A stretch of DNA of 64,000 bases from AV40 sp963817335 (GTDB taxonomy: Bacteria > Verrucomicrobiota > Verrucomicrobiia > Chthoniobacterales > UBA10450). The position numbers and the translations under genes are program-made. Under the pieces are notes generated by a model. That model had not been told where the DNA came from. It ran no database searches and was given only the letters and a program-made list of their open reading frames with translations. Of this stretch, positions 7,756-15,837 are shown one piece after another; within the stretch, counting starts at the first letter, position 1; each line of letters begins with the position of its first letter. The stretch is from NCBI GenBank assembly GCA_963817335.1, contig CAWFNX010000005.1, positions 1,178,001 through 1,242,000 on the forward strand, written 5' to 3'.

Positions 7756-7877
7756 ATCTAACCAAGCGCTGGAGCTAACGGCGACCGTCGTGTAGACTTG
7801 GTCTTGATGACTAAACCCTCCAGATCGCATTTTCACCTCGGCGCCAGTCGCCATCGCTCAGTTTGGTCTCGTTAGGC
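7756..7877 (+). other. attC site 6
   Basis: R'' is ATCTAAC (7756-7762) and R' is GTTAGGC (7871-7877). Length is 122 bp. The left arm CAAGCGCTGGAGCTAACG and right arm CGCTCAGTTTGGTCTC pair less well than in sites 1-5. Together with site 7 it forms a separate subtype with GGTCTCGTTAGG at its right end. The 176 bp between this site and the next gene hold no coding sequence I can support. Confidence 0.75.
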
Positions 7878-8053
7878 GACTGCGATGGTCACCTTTGTGT
7901 TCATCGCCCGGCTTTGGCGCGGCAAACACTAATCGAAACGAAGACCGGGGCCGCAGTACTGATCTTCTCAGATTAAATCTGGAGTCCAAGAGGCCAGGAA
8001 TAGGTCCCTCTCGAACGTGTCCTCCGCACCCGTCAGATCTTTCTTCTAACCCG

Positions 8054-8758
8054 CTAGTTCTTCGGCAGGACCTGGGCTAAAAAATCACGAACACTATTCA
8101 GAGACTCTTGGGAGATCCTATGTCCCATGGAAAGGGTCTTGAAGACCGGGTGATAGCCTTGGGCATTCAAACTTGTCTCTCCAAAACGGGCGTCGGCTAT
8201 GGGGATTGTTTCGTCCATTTGCCCATGTACCATCAAGATCGGAACCGATCTTGGCGCTTTAAGGTCTCTCAAATTTTCCGCCGGATTCGGGACATAGCCG
8301 CTCATGGAAACGATGGCGAGGACCTGGTTCGGGCAATGAAGCCCCGTTACGATGGACATGACCGCGCCTTGAGAAAATCCAGCAAAGATCACCGGCCTTT
8401 TCGGGCCTAACCTCTGGACCAATTTCAAGAGATAGTCGCGGCTTTGGACGATATCGCTTTGATGCTCCTTGCGATACCAGCCAAACCCCTTCCCTTCGAG
8501 GAAAAAAAGGCCGTCTGGGCATGCGACCCGGGCGGGCGGTAGATGCAGTTCGGACCAAAGGTAAATAAGGCTCGTGGCTGAGCCGTGAGCTCCTTGGAGC
8601 AAAACGACGAGAGGCGCATTCTGGGGCAAATGGTCCGGTTCCAAAACCAGGCAGCGGTGAGAATCGACAATGACTGTGTAAAGAGGAGGGAGATCGCTTT
8701 GGGCGGCATAAGCCCTCGCAACCAAGGCCAGGAAAAAGAGAAGAAACGTCTTTTTCAT
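8054..8758 (-). CDS. Cassette gene in inverted orientation: secreted alpha/beta hydrolase (carboxylesterase/phospholipase type)
   Basis: This is a serine hydrolase of the phospholipase/carboxylesterase group, expected to cleave esters in the periplasm. The 234-residue protein has a signal peptide (residues 1-18), the nucleophile elbow GFSQG (Ser near residue 127), the acid Asp in HGQMDETIP and the His in MGHRIS, so the catalytic triad is complete. It lies between attC sites 6 and 7 but is read against the array direction, so it needs its own promoter. An AAAGGG ribosome site precedes the ATG at 8758. About 200 bp without a gene lie between its start and attC site 7, including a CGCGGTTTT/AAAACCGCG hairpin (about 8895-8949). 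Confidence 0.85.
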   Translation of the reverse strand: MKKTFLLFFLALVARAYAAQSDLPPLYTVIVDSHRCLVLEPDHLPQNAPLVVLLQGAHGSATSLIYLWSELHLPPARVACPDGLFFLEGKGFGWYRKEHQSDIVQSRDYLLKLVQRLGPKRPVIFAGFSQGAVMSIVTGLHCPNQVLAIVSMSGYVPNPAENLRDLKAPRSVPILMVHGQMDETIPIADARFGETSLNAQGYHPVFKTLSMGHRISQESLNSVRDFLAQVLPKN

Positions 8759-8967
8759 GTCCCTTTATTGGACATCGCCGTCAAACCCGCAGACGCCAGC
8801 ACCGACACAGCGAACAGTGATTTCACAACGCAAACTTTCCACCTCCCCGGGCGTAAAACAAGATGGATGGGATTGCTCGAAGTCGCGAAAACAAAAACCG
8901 CGAAGAAGGTTAATGGCAACGCGTCCTCGCATCTCCTCCGCGGTTTTGTGTTCTAGAGAGAACAGCC

Positions 8968-9092
8968 GCCTAACCAAGCGCTGGAGCGAACCGCCGCCCG
9001 GCGTGAAAAGAAATTGAGATGTTGAGTCGTTTAGCTGTTGAGATGAAAACTTGCGCTCTCGACGGCGGTCCCTCAGCTTGGTCTCGTTAGGT
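8968..9092 (+). other. attC site 7 (right end of the array)
   Basis: R'' is GCCTAAC (8968-8974) and R' is GTTAGGT (9086-9092). L'' CTGGAGCGAACCGCC pairs with GGCGGTCCCTCAG. Length is 125 bp. The 170 bp after it, up to the ubiD stop, contain no convincing gene. Confidence 0.8.
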
Positions 9093-9265
9093 ACACAGCG
9101 CAGCCAAAGCAATGCGTCGGTTTTCTCCGAAATCAGCATGACCTCGTTCGCTCCCGCTCACTCGCCGCTACCTCGCGGTTGGTCCGTCTACCCGGCGACG
9201 TCCCAGGTCGCCGTGTTCTCTAATCGCATGTGCGAGGTCGCACTGCGAGACGCGATTGTCGACCT

Positions 9266-10789
9266 TCAGCGCGTTCTCCCTTGCAGCGCGTCGACCAATG
9301 CCTTTGCTTCGTCGGTCATCTTGAGCAGCTCCGGCCATTGGCGGCGGTAATTTTCGCCCGGTAATTTCCGGGTCGCGTCAAAGCCCATGTGCGATCCGAT
9401 GTTTTGCTGGCTTGGGGCATGATCGAGTGAATCGCTCGGGTTTTTGATCACGCTGGTGTCGCGCTCGGGATCAGTGTTGGCGCAAAGACGAAAGAGGACT
9501 TCGCTCGTGTTGTGCACGTCGCAATCCTCATCCACCACCACGATGTATTTGCTGAACATCATCTGCCCCATTCCCCACAATCCGTGCATCACCTTGAACG
9601 CCTGATACGGATACTGCTTTCGAATGTTGACAAACACGAGATTATGGAACACGCCCTCCGCTGGCAGGGTCATGTCGACCAGCTCCGGAAAATTCATTTT
9701 GAACACCGGCAGGAAAATCCGCACGCTGGCGTCGCCCATGTAGAAATCTTCCATCGGCGGAATCCCCACAATCGTGGTCGGGTAAATCGCGTCTTTGCGA
9801 TGAGTGATCGCAGTCAGATGAAACACGGGATAATCCTCCACCGCGGTGTAGTAGCCAGTGTGATCGCCAAACGGTCCTTCCGGCCGCATCTCTCCCGGCT
9901 GCACGTAACCTTCCAACACAAAATCGACATCGGCCGGAACTTCGAGATCGACCGTCTTGCACTTGACCATCTCGATTGATTTTCGGCGCAAGAATCCAGC
10001 GAACAAAATTTCGTCGAGTCCGTCCGGCAACGGCGCAGTCGCCGCGAACGATAACGCCGGATCTCCGCCGAGAGTGACCGCAACCGGCATCCGTTCGTTG
10101 CGCTCATAATAACGCTTGCCGTGACGCGCGCCGACTTTGTGGACTTGCCAATGCATCGCGGTGGTCTGTTCGTCGAAAACCTGCATCCGATAACAGCCGA
10201 CATTGCGCGCGCCACTTTCGGGATCGCGCGTGTGAACGTTCGGCAAAGTGATGAACCGCCCGCCATCTTTCGGCCAACACTTCAAGATCGGAAGGTCCCT
10301 TAACGTAAAACTATCCGATGCTGGATTCTGGATACTGGATTCTCGATCTTTCCCATCCAGCTTCGAGGATCTAGAATCGAGGATCTCAACGACCTCTTGG
10401 CAAGGTCCTTCGCGAACGCTTTTCGGTCGCGCGTGCAAAAGATGAATTCCTTGCTTTAACAACGCGAAACCTTCCCGCAGGTCGGTTGGCGGTTTGGCCT
10501 TGAGGATCAGCTGAATTTCCTGGGCGATCTCATCCACGCTGTCCCGCCCGAGCGCCATCGCCATTCGCCGATGCGATCCCATGGTATTGATCGCCACCGG
10601 AAATTTCGAAGTTTTTCCATCGACGAGCGGCTGCTCGAAAAGCAAAGCTTTTCCGCCGCCCGGCGATTTCATCTCCCGGTCGGCCCATTCGGTAATGAGT
10701 AATTCGGTGTCGACTGGAACAGCGATGCGGGTTAGCTCGCCGGCTCTCTCCAGCGCGGTGAGAAAATCGCGAAATGACGCGTAGGCCAT
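9266..10789 (-). CDS. UbiD-family decarboxylase
   Basis: UbiD enzymes use prenylated FMN to (de)carboxylate aromatic or unsaturated acids; the best-known member acts in ubiquinone synthesis. The 507-residue protein begins with FRDFLTALERAGELTRI and contains the family hallmarks GCYRMQVFDEQTTAMHWQ, FGDHTGYYT and a long conserved core through DEDCDVHNTSEV. Residues 133-158 or so (ILDSRSSKLDGKDRESSIQ and neighbours) look like an insertion encoded by a repeat at 10315-10390; without it the length is near the usual 480-490. No ubiX gene is visible nearby. The substrate could be a menaquinone/futalosine or aromatic intermediate and cannot be told from sequence. Confidence 0.92.
   Translation of the reverse strand: MAYASFRDFLTALERAGELTRIAVPVDTELLITEWADREMKSPGGGKALLFEQPLVDGKTSKFPVAINTMGSHRRMAMALGRDSVDEIAQEIQLILKAKPPTDLREGFALLKQGIHLLHARPKSVREGPCQEVVEILDSRSSKLDGKDRESSIQNPASDSFTLRDLPILKCWPKDGGRFITLPNVHTRDPESGARNVGCYRMQVFDEQTTAMHWQVHKVGARHGKRYYERNERMPVAVTLGGDPALSFAATAPLPDGLDEILFAGFLRRKSIEMVKCKTVDLEVPADVDFVLEGYVQPGEMRPEGPFGDHTGYYTAVEDYPVFHLTAITHRKDAIYPTTIVGIPPMEDFYMGDASVRIFLPVFKMNFPELVDMTLPAEGVFHNLVFVNIRKQYPYQAFKVMHGLWGMGQMMFSKYIVVVDEDCDVHNTSEVLFRLCANTDPERDTSVIKNPSDSLDHAPSQQNIGSHMGFDATRKLPGENYRRQWPELLKMTDEAKALVDALQGRTR
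10315..10390. repeat. Repeat-derived insertion inside ubiD
   Basis: Runs of GGATTCTGGATACTGGATTCTCGATC are partly mirrored by GATCTAGAATCGAGGATC, giving an imperfect inverted repeat unlike the surrounding coding sequence. It translates in frame into a hydrophilic Ser/Asp/Arg-rich loop within the UbiD protein. Confidence 0.55.
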
Positions 10790-10840
10790 GGACTCACGTT
10801 ACACTGACCCGCTCAGCGTTCCTGCGCGACAGAATTTTTA

Positions 10841-11360
10841 TCAGCGGTAGGGCGGCGTTAGATACTGAAACGACATCACCCGTCCGTTTACGAACGTGAC
10901 GATCCGATACGGGATCGAGATCGTCGGCGGAATGTAGGAATAATAAAACGGGTCGTAGAACGGGTCCCCAAAGAAGGCGAACGAGCGGCCATGATGAAAA
11001 CGAGATATGCCAACGCCAAAACCAAATCCCGGATAAAACCCCGGGCCCATATCCGTAGTAGGGATAATAAGCAGAGCCGTAGGGCGCATAACGGTTCTCC
11101 ACATAAATCCATGTTTCAGTCGGACGACCGCGCATCTCACCGTTCGCTTTTTGTTCCGGCGAACCCCAGGCCAGCCAAACCGCATTCATCGACATGCCCG
11201 ATCGAATCTGGCCTTGTCGCACCAGCTGCTGGTCTCGCGGCGAAAGAGAATTGAACATGTCGGGATGTTCGGAAATCCGGTTATCGAGCGTTTCGCAACT
11301 TGTTAGGCAGAATCCGACAGCCGCAATACCTAACATCAAAGCCTTCGAAATCGTCTTCAT
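10841..11360 (-). pseudogene. Lipoprotein gene split by a single-base frameshift
   Basis: The gene starts at the ATG at 11358-11360 with a lipoprotein signal (GIAAVGFCLTSCETLDN, lipobox LTSC). It continues with an SPRDQQLVRQGQIRSGMS segment and WLAWGSPEQKANGEMRGRPT, which recalls BamE/SmpA-like small outer-membrane lipoproteins. At about 11032-11037 the frame changes. The first frame runs into unrelated sequence, whereas the next frame continues sensibly with GFYPGFGFGVG, DPFYDPFYYSYIPP and ends SFQYLTPPYR. Dropping one G from the CCCGGGG run joins the two into about 172 residues. It is either a real frameshift or a homopolymer sequencing error. Confidence 0.7.
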
Positions 11361-11396
11361 AAAAAATGATACAACCGGGCCCTGGTGAGTCAATTT

Positions 11397-11450
11397 TGTA
11401 GCGGTGGGTCTGCGACCGCCGAGATCGGTGATCATAGAGGCGCCGCTACA
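11397..11450. repeat. GTAG...CTAC palindromic element upstream of moaA
   Basis: TGTAGCGGTGG at one end pairs with GGCGCCGCTACA at the other, with an inner hairpin GGTCTGCGACC. It belongs to the palindrome family found throughout the window. It falls within a possible N-terminal extension of moaA, which is why the moaA start is placed after it. Confidence 0.75.
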
Positions 11451-11490
11451 GTTGATTGAACACCACCTTGCCGATAACGTTGCGGTTGAA

Positions 11491-12489
11491 ATGGAAGACC
11501 ACTTCGGCCACCGAATTTCGTATTTGCGGGTTTCGATCACCGATCGTTGCAATGAGCGCTGCAATTACTGCATGCCGCGTGAGCTTCAGGAATGGTTGCC
11601 GCGCGAGGAAATTCTCAGTTACGAAGAGACGCTACGCCTGATTCGAATCGCCGCCGATCTCGGGGTGACGAAGGTGCGAGTGACTGGCGGCGAGCCTTTG
11701 ACCCGTCGCGATGTTGTCGATTTCGTTCGCGAAATTCCCCAAATCCCGGGGATCAGCAGCGTCGGTATTTCAACGAACGGCACTCTGCTCGCGCATGATC
11801 TTGCCGGGCAAACGATGGCGAAGGCGCTCCGAGATGCTGGCGTTCATTCGATCAACGTCTCGCTCGACACGTTGGATCGACATCATTACGCCCAAATCAC
11901 CGGACGCGATTTTCATCCGCAGGTGTTGGAGGGAATCGACGCGGCGATCGCGGCGGGCTTCGATCAAATCAAGCTGAACGCAGTGCTGATGCGCGGACGA
12001 AATGAAGATCAGCTGATTCCGTTGATTGAGTTCGCCGGCGCCCGCAATCTGATTCTTCGCTTCATCGAGTTGATGCCGGTCAGCACGACTGAGGTTTTGA
12101 CCGAGGAAAATTTCTTGCCGGTTGCCGAAGCAAAACGGGCAATCGAGTCGCGTTACGGATCGCTGATTCCCGAACAGTCATTTCACACCAACGGGCCCGC
12201 GACTTATTATCAAATTCCTGGGCGCGATCAGCGCATCGGTTTTATCGGCGCGATGACGAACCTTCATTTTTGCGAGAGCTGCAACAAGTTGCGACTGACC
12301 TGCGATGGCAAACTGCGCCCGTGTCTCGGCAGTTATCTTGAGTTCGATATCATGAAACAACTCCGGGCCGGCGCGAGTGACGATGAGCTTCGGCAATTCT
12401 TCATCGACGTGGTCGATCGCAAACCGGAACAACACGACTTCAGAAACAATTATCAGCCGGACCGCAAGATGATCGCGATTGGCGGCTGA
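11491..12489 (+). CDS. moaA: GTP 3',8-cyclase (molybdenum cofactor synthesis)
   Basis: MoaA is a radical-SAM enzyme that starts molybdopterin synthesis by cyclising GTP, with MoaC completing cyclic pyranopterin. The 332-residue protein has the N-terminal 4Fe-4S motif Cys20-x3-Cys24-x2-Cys27 (DRCNERCNYC), the GGEPLTRRD SAM-binding stretch, the C-terminal cluster cysteines in FCESCNKLRLTCDGKLRPC, and the C-terminal Gly-Gly tail (IAIGG) needed for activity. The frame is open further upstream, but that part consists of a palindromic repeat, so I use the ATG at 11491. moaC and mogA/moaB follow on the same strand. Confidence 0.95.
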   Translation: MEDHFGHRISYLRVSITDRCNERCNYCMPRELQEWLPREEILSYEETLRLIRIAADLGVTKVRVTGGEPLTRRDVVDFVREIPQIPGISSVGISTNGTLLAHDLAGQTMAKALRDAGVHSINVSLDTLDRHHYAQITGRDFHPQVLEGIDAAIAAGFDQIKLNAVLMRGRNEDQLIPLIEFAGARNLILRFIELMPVSTTEVLTEENFLPVAEAKRAIESRYGSLIPEQSFHTNGPATYYQIPGRDQRIGFIGAMTNLHFCESCNKLRLTCDGKLRPCLGSYLEFDIMKQLRAGASDDELRQFFIDVVDRKPEQHDFRNNYQPDRKMIAIGG

Positions 12490-12492
12490 TTT

Positions 12493-12571
12493 AACCACGA
12501 ATTCATACGAATCGACACGAATAGGGAATTTTTCTGAAAACATTCGTGTAAATTAGTGTCCATTCGTGGTT
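12493..12571. repeat. CACGAAT-type inverted repeat between moaA and moaC
   Basis: AACCACGAATTCATACGAAT on the left is mirrored by GTGTCCATTCGTGGTT on the right. A related copy lies at 37109-37178. Such ACCACGAAT repeats are familiar from many environmental genomes; their function is unknown. Confidence 0.7.
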
Positions 12572-12582
12572 GAAAGTCTGTT

Positions 12583-13038
12583 ATGAAGGGTCTCACACAC
12601 ATCGGGTCAGACGGCCGCGCAAAGATGGTTGATGTGTCTGCGAAGCCGATGAGCGCGCGGACTGCGATCGCCAAAGGAAAAATTAAACTTCAGCGCAAGA
12701 CCCTCGATTTAGTTTCGAAGAATCAAATCGCGAAGGGAAACGTGTTCGCCACTGCGCGGCTTGCCGGAATTCAGGCCGCGAAACAAACGGCGCACCTGAT
12801 TCCTCTTTGCCACACCATTCCGCTGAGCGAGGTCAAGCTCGATATCGTCGCGGCGCGCGATGGCGCCGAAGTCACCTGCACCGCGCGAACCGTCGCGCAA
12901 ACCGGCGTCGAAATGGAAGCGCTCACCGGAGTCGCGGTTGCGTTGTTGACGATTTACGACATGTGCAAAGCCGTTGATAGAAAGATGCAACTCACCGGCG
13001 TTCAATTACTCAAGAAGACGAAAATAACCGGACGCTGA
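12583..13038 (+). CDS. moaC: Cyclic pyranopterin monophosphate synthase
   Basis: MoaC acts after MoaA to form cyclic pyranopterin monophosphate. The 151-residue length is usual. Diagnostic stretches are KMVDVSAKPMSARTAIAKG, the AHLIPLCHTIPLSEVKLD box with active-site His residues, GVEMEALTGVAVALLTIYDM and CKAVDRKMQ near the C-terminus with the catalytic Asp-Arg-Lys region. It lies about 90 bp after moaA, separated by an inverted repeat. Confidence 0.95.
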   Translation: MKGLTHIGSDGRAKMVDVSAKPMSARTAIAKGKIKLQRKTLDLVSKNQIAKGNVFATARLAGIQAAKQTAHLIPLCHTIPLSEVKLDIVAARDGAEVTCTARTVAQTGVEMEALTGVAVALLTIYDMCKAVDRKMQLTGVQLLKKTKITGR

Positions 13039-13205
13039 GGAAATCCCGCCGCCCTGCGGCAAACCAAAAACCAGGGAACAAAATGGATGAACCAGCCTTC
13101 GCCAAGGCTACGGCTTGGCAAGCTAGCTGGAGCGTAAAGCAGGAACGCAGGAAATTTTAAGAATCTTCTTCATGCTTTCCAGTGTTCCTTAGCTATTTTC
13201 CTTCG

Positions 13206-13688
13206 ATGCAGATTGTTTGCGGCATTATCACGGTTTCGGATCGCGCGAGCGCGGGTGATTACAAAGATCTCGGCGGTCCGGCGCTCAAGGAAGTCGCCCG
13301 GAAAAATGGGTGGCAGATTTTGTGTGAAGCGGTGATTCCCGATGATTCGATGAAAATTCAGGAAGCGGTTCGTTCATTTTCGAAACAAGGTTGCGGATTG
13401 ATCCTGACCACCGGCGGAACCGGCATCGGGCCGCGTGACGTTACCCCGGAAGCGATTCGCGCAATCATGCGGGTCGAGCTGCCTGGGTTCGGTGAAGTCA
13501 TGCGCGCCGAATCGATGAAGATCACCCCGAACGCGATTATCTCGCGCAATCTCGCCGCCGTAATCGACGATTCACTGGTTATCGCGCTTCCTGGAAAACC
13601 GAGTGGCGCGGTCGAATGTCTTGGCTTCATTACCGGAGCGATTCCGCATGGCGTAGCAGTTGCGCAGCGGCAACCGACTTCGTGTTAA
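13206..13688 (+). CDS. Molybdopterin adenylyltransferase / MoaB family
   Basis: This family adenylylates molybdopterin before metal insertion (MogA), or is the related MoaB. The 160-residue protein has the conserved LTTGGTGIGPRDVTPEA loop that binds molybdopterin and the PGKPSGAVECL C-terminal box. The N-terminus IITVSDRASAGDYKDLGGP is typical. The frame is open from 13182, but the ATG at 13206 gives the usual start. No moeA or mobA gene is visible in the window. Confidence 0.92.
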   Translation: MQIVCGIITVSDRASAGDYKDLGGPALKEVARKNGWQILCEAVIPDDSMKIQEAVRSFSKQGCGLILTTGGTGIGPRDVTPEAIRAIMRVELPGFGEVMRAESMKITPNAIISRNLAAVIDDSLVIALPGKPSGAVECLGFITGAIPHGVAVAQRQPTSC

Positions 13689-13697
13689 AATCTGACC

Positions 13698-14258
13698 ATG
13701 CGTGCATCCCTAGCTGTCATCGTTTTGCTGATCGCGGCTTTTTCTCTCATCGCCCAGGAAAATCCGTCCCCAAAACCAAGCGGCGAGGCCATGCAGAAAG
13801 TGTTGCACGCAATACGCTTGAAAGTTTTGGCGACTCCGCCTTCACAAATGGGTCACGCCCCGACCCAAGAGTACCCGCATGTAGATGCGGTAATAATGGA
13901 CTGGCCGGTGCAGGATACGATCATGAGCGTAATGGGATCGAGTGGCGGCGACGCCAGTATTTACACGTCAGGGGCGTTCGGACTATTGGGCGGAGATAAA
14001 TACGAGAACGTTCGAAACGCAGCCAAGAAGTTTGTGAAGGTTGGTGAAAAATACTATTCGGACGGTACTCCAACGCAGAATTTCCCTTACCCACAAGCTG
14101 GTCACGTGCTTTTTTATCTCATTTGCTACGACGGGGTACGAGTGATCGATTCCGACATCGCCTCATTATCGATTGGGAAAAGCAAGTATTCCGATCTATT
14201 TGTTGAGGGGCAAAAAGTGATCGGAGAATTCCGACAGGTCGTACAGACTTCCCGTTAG
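13698..14258 (+). CDS. Secreted protein of unknown function
   Basis: The 186-residue protein has a signal peptide (residues 1-19, VIVLLIAAFSLIAQ), a conserved-looking VDAVIMDWPVQDTIMSVMGS stretch followed by GGDASIYTSGAFGLLGGD, and a tail rich in charged and aromatic residues. I recognise no family. It starts 9 bp after mogA/moaB and may be co-transcribed. Its TAG stop directly abuts a palindromic element. Confidence 0.7.
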   Translation: MRASLAVIVLLIAAFSLIAQENPSPKPSGEAMQKVLHAIRLKVLATPPSQMGHAPTQEYPHVDAVIMDWPVQDTIMSVMGSSGGDASIYTSGAFGLLGGDKYENVRNAAKKFVKVGEKYYSDGTPTQNFPYPQAGHVLFYLICYDGVRVIDSDIASLSIGKSKYSDLFVEGQKVIGEFRQVVQTSR

Positions 14259-14310
14259 GTAGCGGCGGTTCACCGAACCGCCATGGCGATTGAGGTCAAT
14301 CGCCGCTACC
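14258..14310. repeat. GTAG...CTAC palindromic element (near-identical to the copy at 54209-54261)
   Basis: This 53-bp element has ends GGTAGCGGCG and CGCCGCTACC and an inner GGCGGTTCACCGAACCGCC hairpin. It differs from the copy at 54209-54261 at one base. The stop codon of the convergent M23 peptidase gene (14306-14308) lies within its right end. Confidence 0.85.
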
Positions 14311-15340
14311 CATCCGGCCAAATCAGCAGGCGCATGGTCTGGGTTCCGTAATCAGTAAGTTGCGCGTGTTTTGTAGGTCCGGTCGCGACGCCGTTCGTTA
14401 AATAGGAAGCGTTAAGTGGGCTCGGTTTTACGTAAACGACTTCCGGCTGCGTGACCTTGCGGTCGCTCGGCTCAATCCGCAGCGGCAAACCGCTTCGGGC
14501 AAACGAGACTTCCCAGGCGCGCGGCTCGGTCTCGGAGTTTCCGGCAACCATCCAGGGATAGAGTTTTGGCAGCTCGAAATGTCGGGAGTATGGAAACGCA
14601 ACTTTGTAGAAAACTTCCTGGTGACTGAAGAACTGCGGGATGGTGAGCGCTGGGTTTTCGCGGAGCTGAAGATAAAGCTTCGCGATATCCATTCCGGCGA
14701 GATTGACGCCGTTATAAATCCCGTGGTGATTTGGATCGTTTGAGTGGGTGGATTCGTACCAGCCTTCGAACTTGTGATTCAGGAGCAGGTTCAACTCCAA
14801 GTGGACATGGGCGCGTTCGCGATTAATCCCCGCTCCGGTATAACCCATCACTGCGATGTGCTGGCCGCGCACGACGAGATCGCCGGCCCGGACGTCGACC
14901 TTACTCAGGTGTCCATACAAGCTGTAGTAGGGCGATCCATCCCACACATGTTCGATCACGATGTAGTTGCCGTAGTTCGAATGACCCGGAACCAGATTCG
15001 TGTAGACCACTTTTCCATTGGCAATTGCGCGCACTTCATCGCGCGGTTCGCCATTTTCATCGCGTTGGACCGGACGAATATCGATCCCTTCGTGAAAGCG
15101 GGTGTAAACAATTCCTTCGCGGGTCGGTTCGGGGTCGCGCACGAATCCGTATTGGCCGCCTTCCCACGGGGTGGATTTCTCGCCATGGTAATCACGCTCG
15201 ATGTATTGATAAAATGCCGGGCCGTCATTGCGAAAAATCGCATCATTATCCGTGGGCAATCCCAGTTCGATTCCGCAGACATTTGCTCGAGCGCCAAAGA
15301 ACGTGACGACCGCTGCGCCCGTTAGTAATCGGCGGATCAT
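14306..15340 (-). CDS. Secreted M23-family (LytM/DD-endopeptidase) peptidase
   Basis: M23 metallopeptidases cut peptidoglycan cross-bridges or peptides, or act as scaffolds. The protein (about 344 residues) has a signal peptide, zinc-ligand boxes in RFHEGIDI and AHVHLEL and the SLYGHLS motif between them, so the Zn site looks intact. A long C-terminal part (about 130 residues) after the catalytic domain is of unknown fold. I choose the ATG at 15338-15340, which overlaps the stop of the upstream gene in an ATGA junction, implying translational coupling. The stop codon is provided by a palindromic element. Confidence 0.86.
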   Translation of the reverse strand: MIRRLLTGAAVVTFFGARANVCGIELGLPTDNDAIFRNDGPAFYQYIERDYHGEKSTPWEGGQYGFVRDPEPTREGIVYTRFHEGIDIRPVQRDENGEPRDEVRAIANGKVVYTNLVPGHSNYGNYIVIEHVWDGSPYYSLYGHLSKVDVRAGDLVVRGQHIAVMGYTGAGINRERAHVHLELNLLLNHKFEGWYESTHSNDPNHHGIYNGVNLAGMDIAKLYLQLRENPALTIPQFFSHQEVFYKVAFPYSRHFELPKLYPWMVAGNSETEPRAWEVSFARSGLPLRIEPSDRKVTQPEVVYVKPSPLNASYLTNGVATGPTKHAQLTDYGTQTMRLLIWPDG

Positions 15341-15804
15341 CGCTTTTTCTTTTCGCCGATCAGCCGCCAGCATTTTTTCAGTGAATCGATATCGGCTTTG
15401 GTCAGACCGGATGGGAGATAAATCCGGCCATCCGTGACTCGTTGATCGATCTGCAATTCGGCAATCGGATGCGCGTTGACCAAAACGAAAAGTAATTGGC
15501 CACGTTTTTCTATGCTCAGGGCGTCGAGAGCGACCCGTCCGTGTTCGTCTAGTTGGAACAACGCGCCATAGGTTCCGTCCGCAGCCGGATAAGGGTAAAA
15601 GGCGACGACATCGCCTTCGGACACCCTAGGCATTCGTTCGATGGCGACCCGTTTCCCGGAGAATAACGCCGGGACCGAGCTCGAAAAACTGGCGGTATCG
15701 TTGACGTTGGCTTCGACGTGGACCCGGAAAACGCAGTGTCCATCTTTTCCCAAGACGGAAACGGCGAACGATGCCACAATCAGGCTCGCGAAGATGGTTT
15801 TCAT
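15337..15804 (-). CDS. Secreted protein of unknown function, coupled to the M23 peptidase
   Basis: The 155-residue protein has a signal peptide (residues 1-19) and a mature part with beta-strand-like segments (CVFRVHVEANVNDTASFS, VAFYPYPAADGTYGALF) and a Lys/Arg-rich end. Its stop overlaps the start of the M23 peptidase by four bases, so they form a two-gene operon and may work together at the envelope. I recognise no family. Confidence 0.75.
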   Translation of the reverse strand: MKTIFASLIVASFAVSVLGKDGHCVFRVHVEANVNDTASFSSSVPALFSGKRVAIERMPRVSEGDVVAFYPYPAADGTYGALFQLDEHGRVALDALSIEKRGQLLFVLVNAHPIAELQIDQRVTDGRIYLPSGLTKADIDSLKKCWRLIGEKKKR

Positions 15805-15837
15805 GACCGATTGATACTTTTCGTGTTTAACCCGTCG

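Larger units (their letters stand above)
4861..9092 (+). mobile_element. Integron-type gene cassette array with seven attC sites and no integrase (CALIN-like)
   Basis: Seven sites with the attC layout (R'' RYYYAAC, L'', variable central part, L', R' GTTRRRY) lie at 4861-4956, 5274-5369, 5682-5777, 6299-6394, 7132-7249, 7756-7877 and 8968-9092, all in the same orientation. Each interval holds one short gene, and two of the genes end inside or over the R'' box. The first four sites are all 96 bp long and very alike, as in sedentary chromosomal integrons. No integron integrase or attI was found in the window; the only tyrosine recombinase (61.8 kb) looks like XerC/D. The calls rest on motif recognition, not on a covariance-model search. 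Confidence 0.85.

Noticed and set aside
8404..8412. GCCTAAC inside the inverted hydrolase gene
   Set aside because: It lies in conserved coding sequence (RLGPKRP) and has no R' at attC distance.
9093..9265. A gene in the gap between the array and ubiD
   Set aside because: Open frames here have no start context, no ribosome site and overlap ubiD antisense; no support.
10794..10840. Coding sequence beyond the frameshifted lipoprotein to 10794
   Set aside because: The frame that continues to 10794 is the shifted one; its translation is unlike the conserved-looking frame that ends at 10841.
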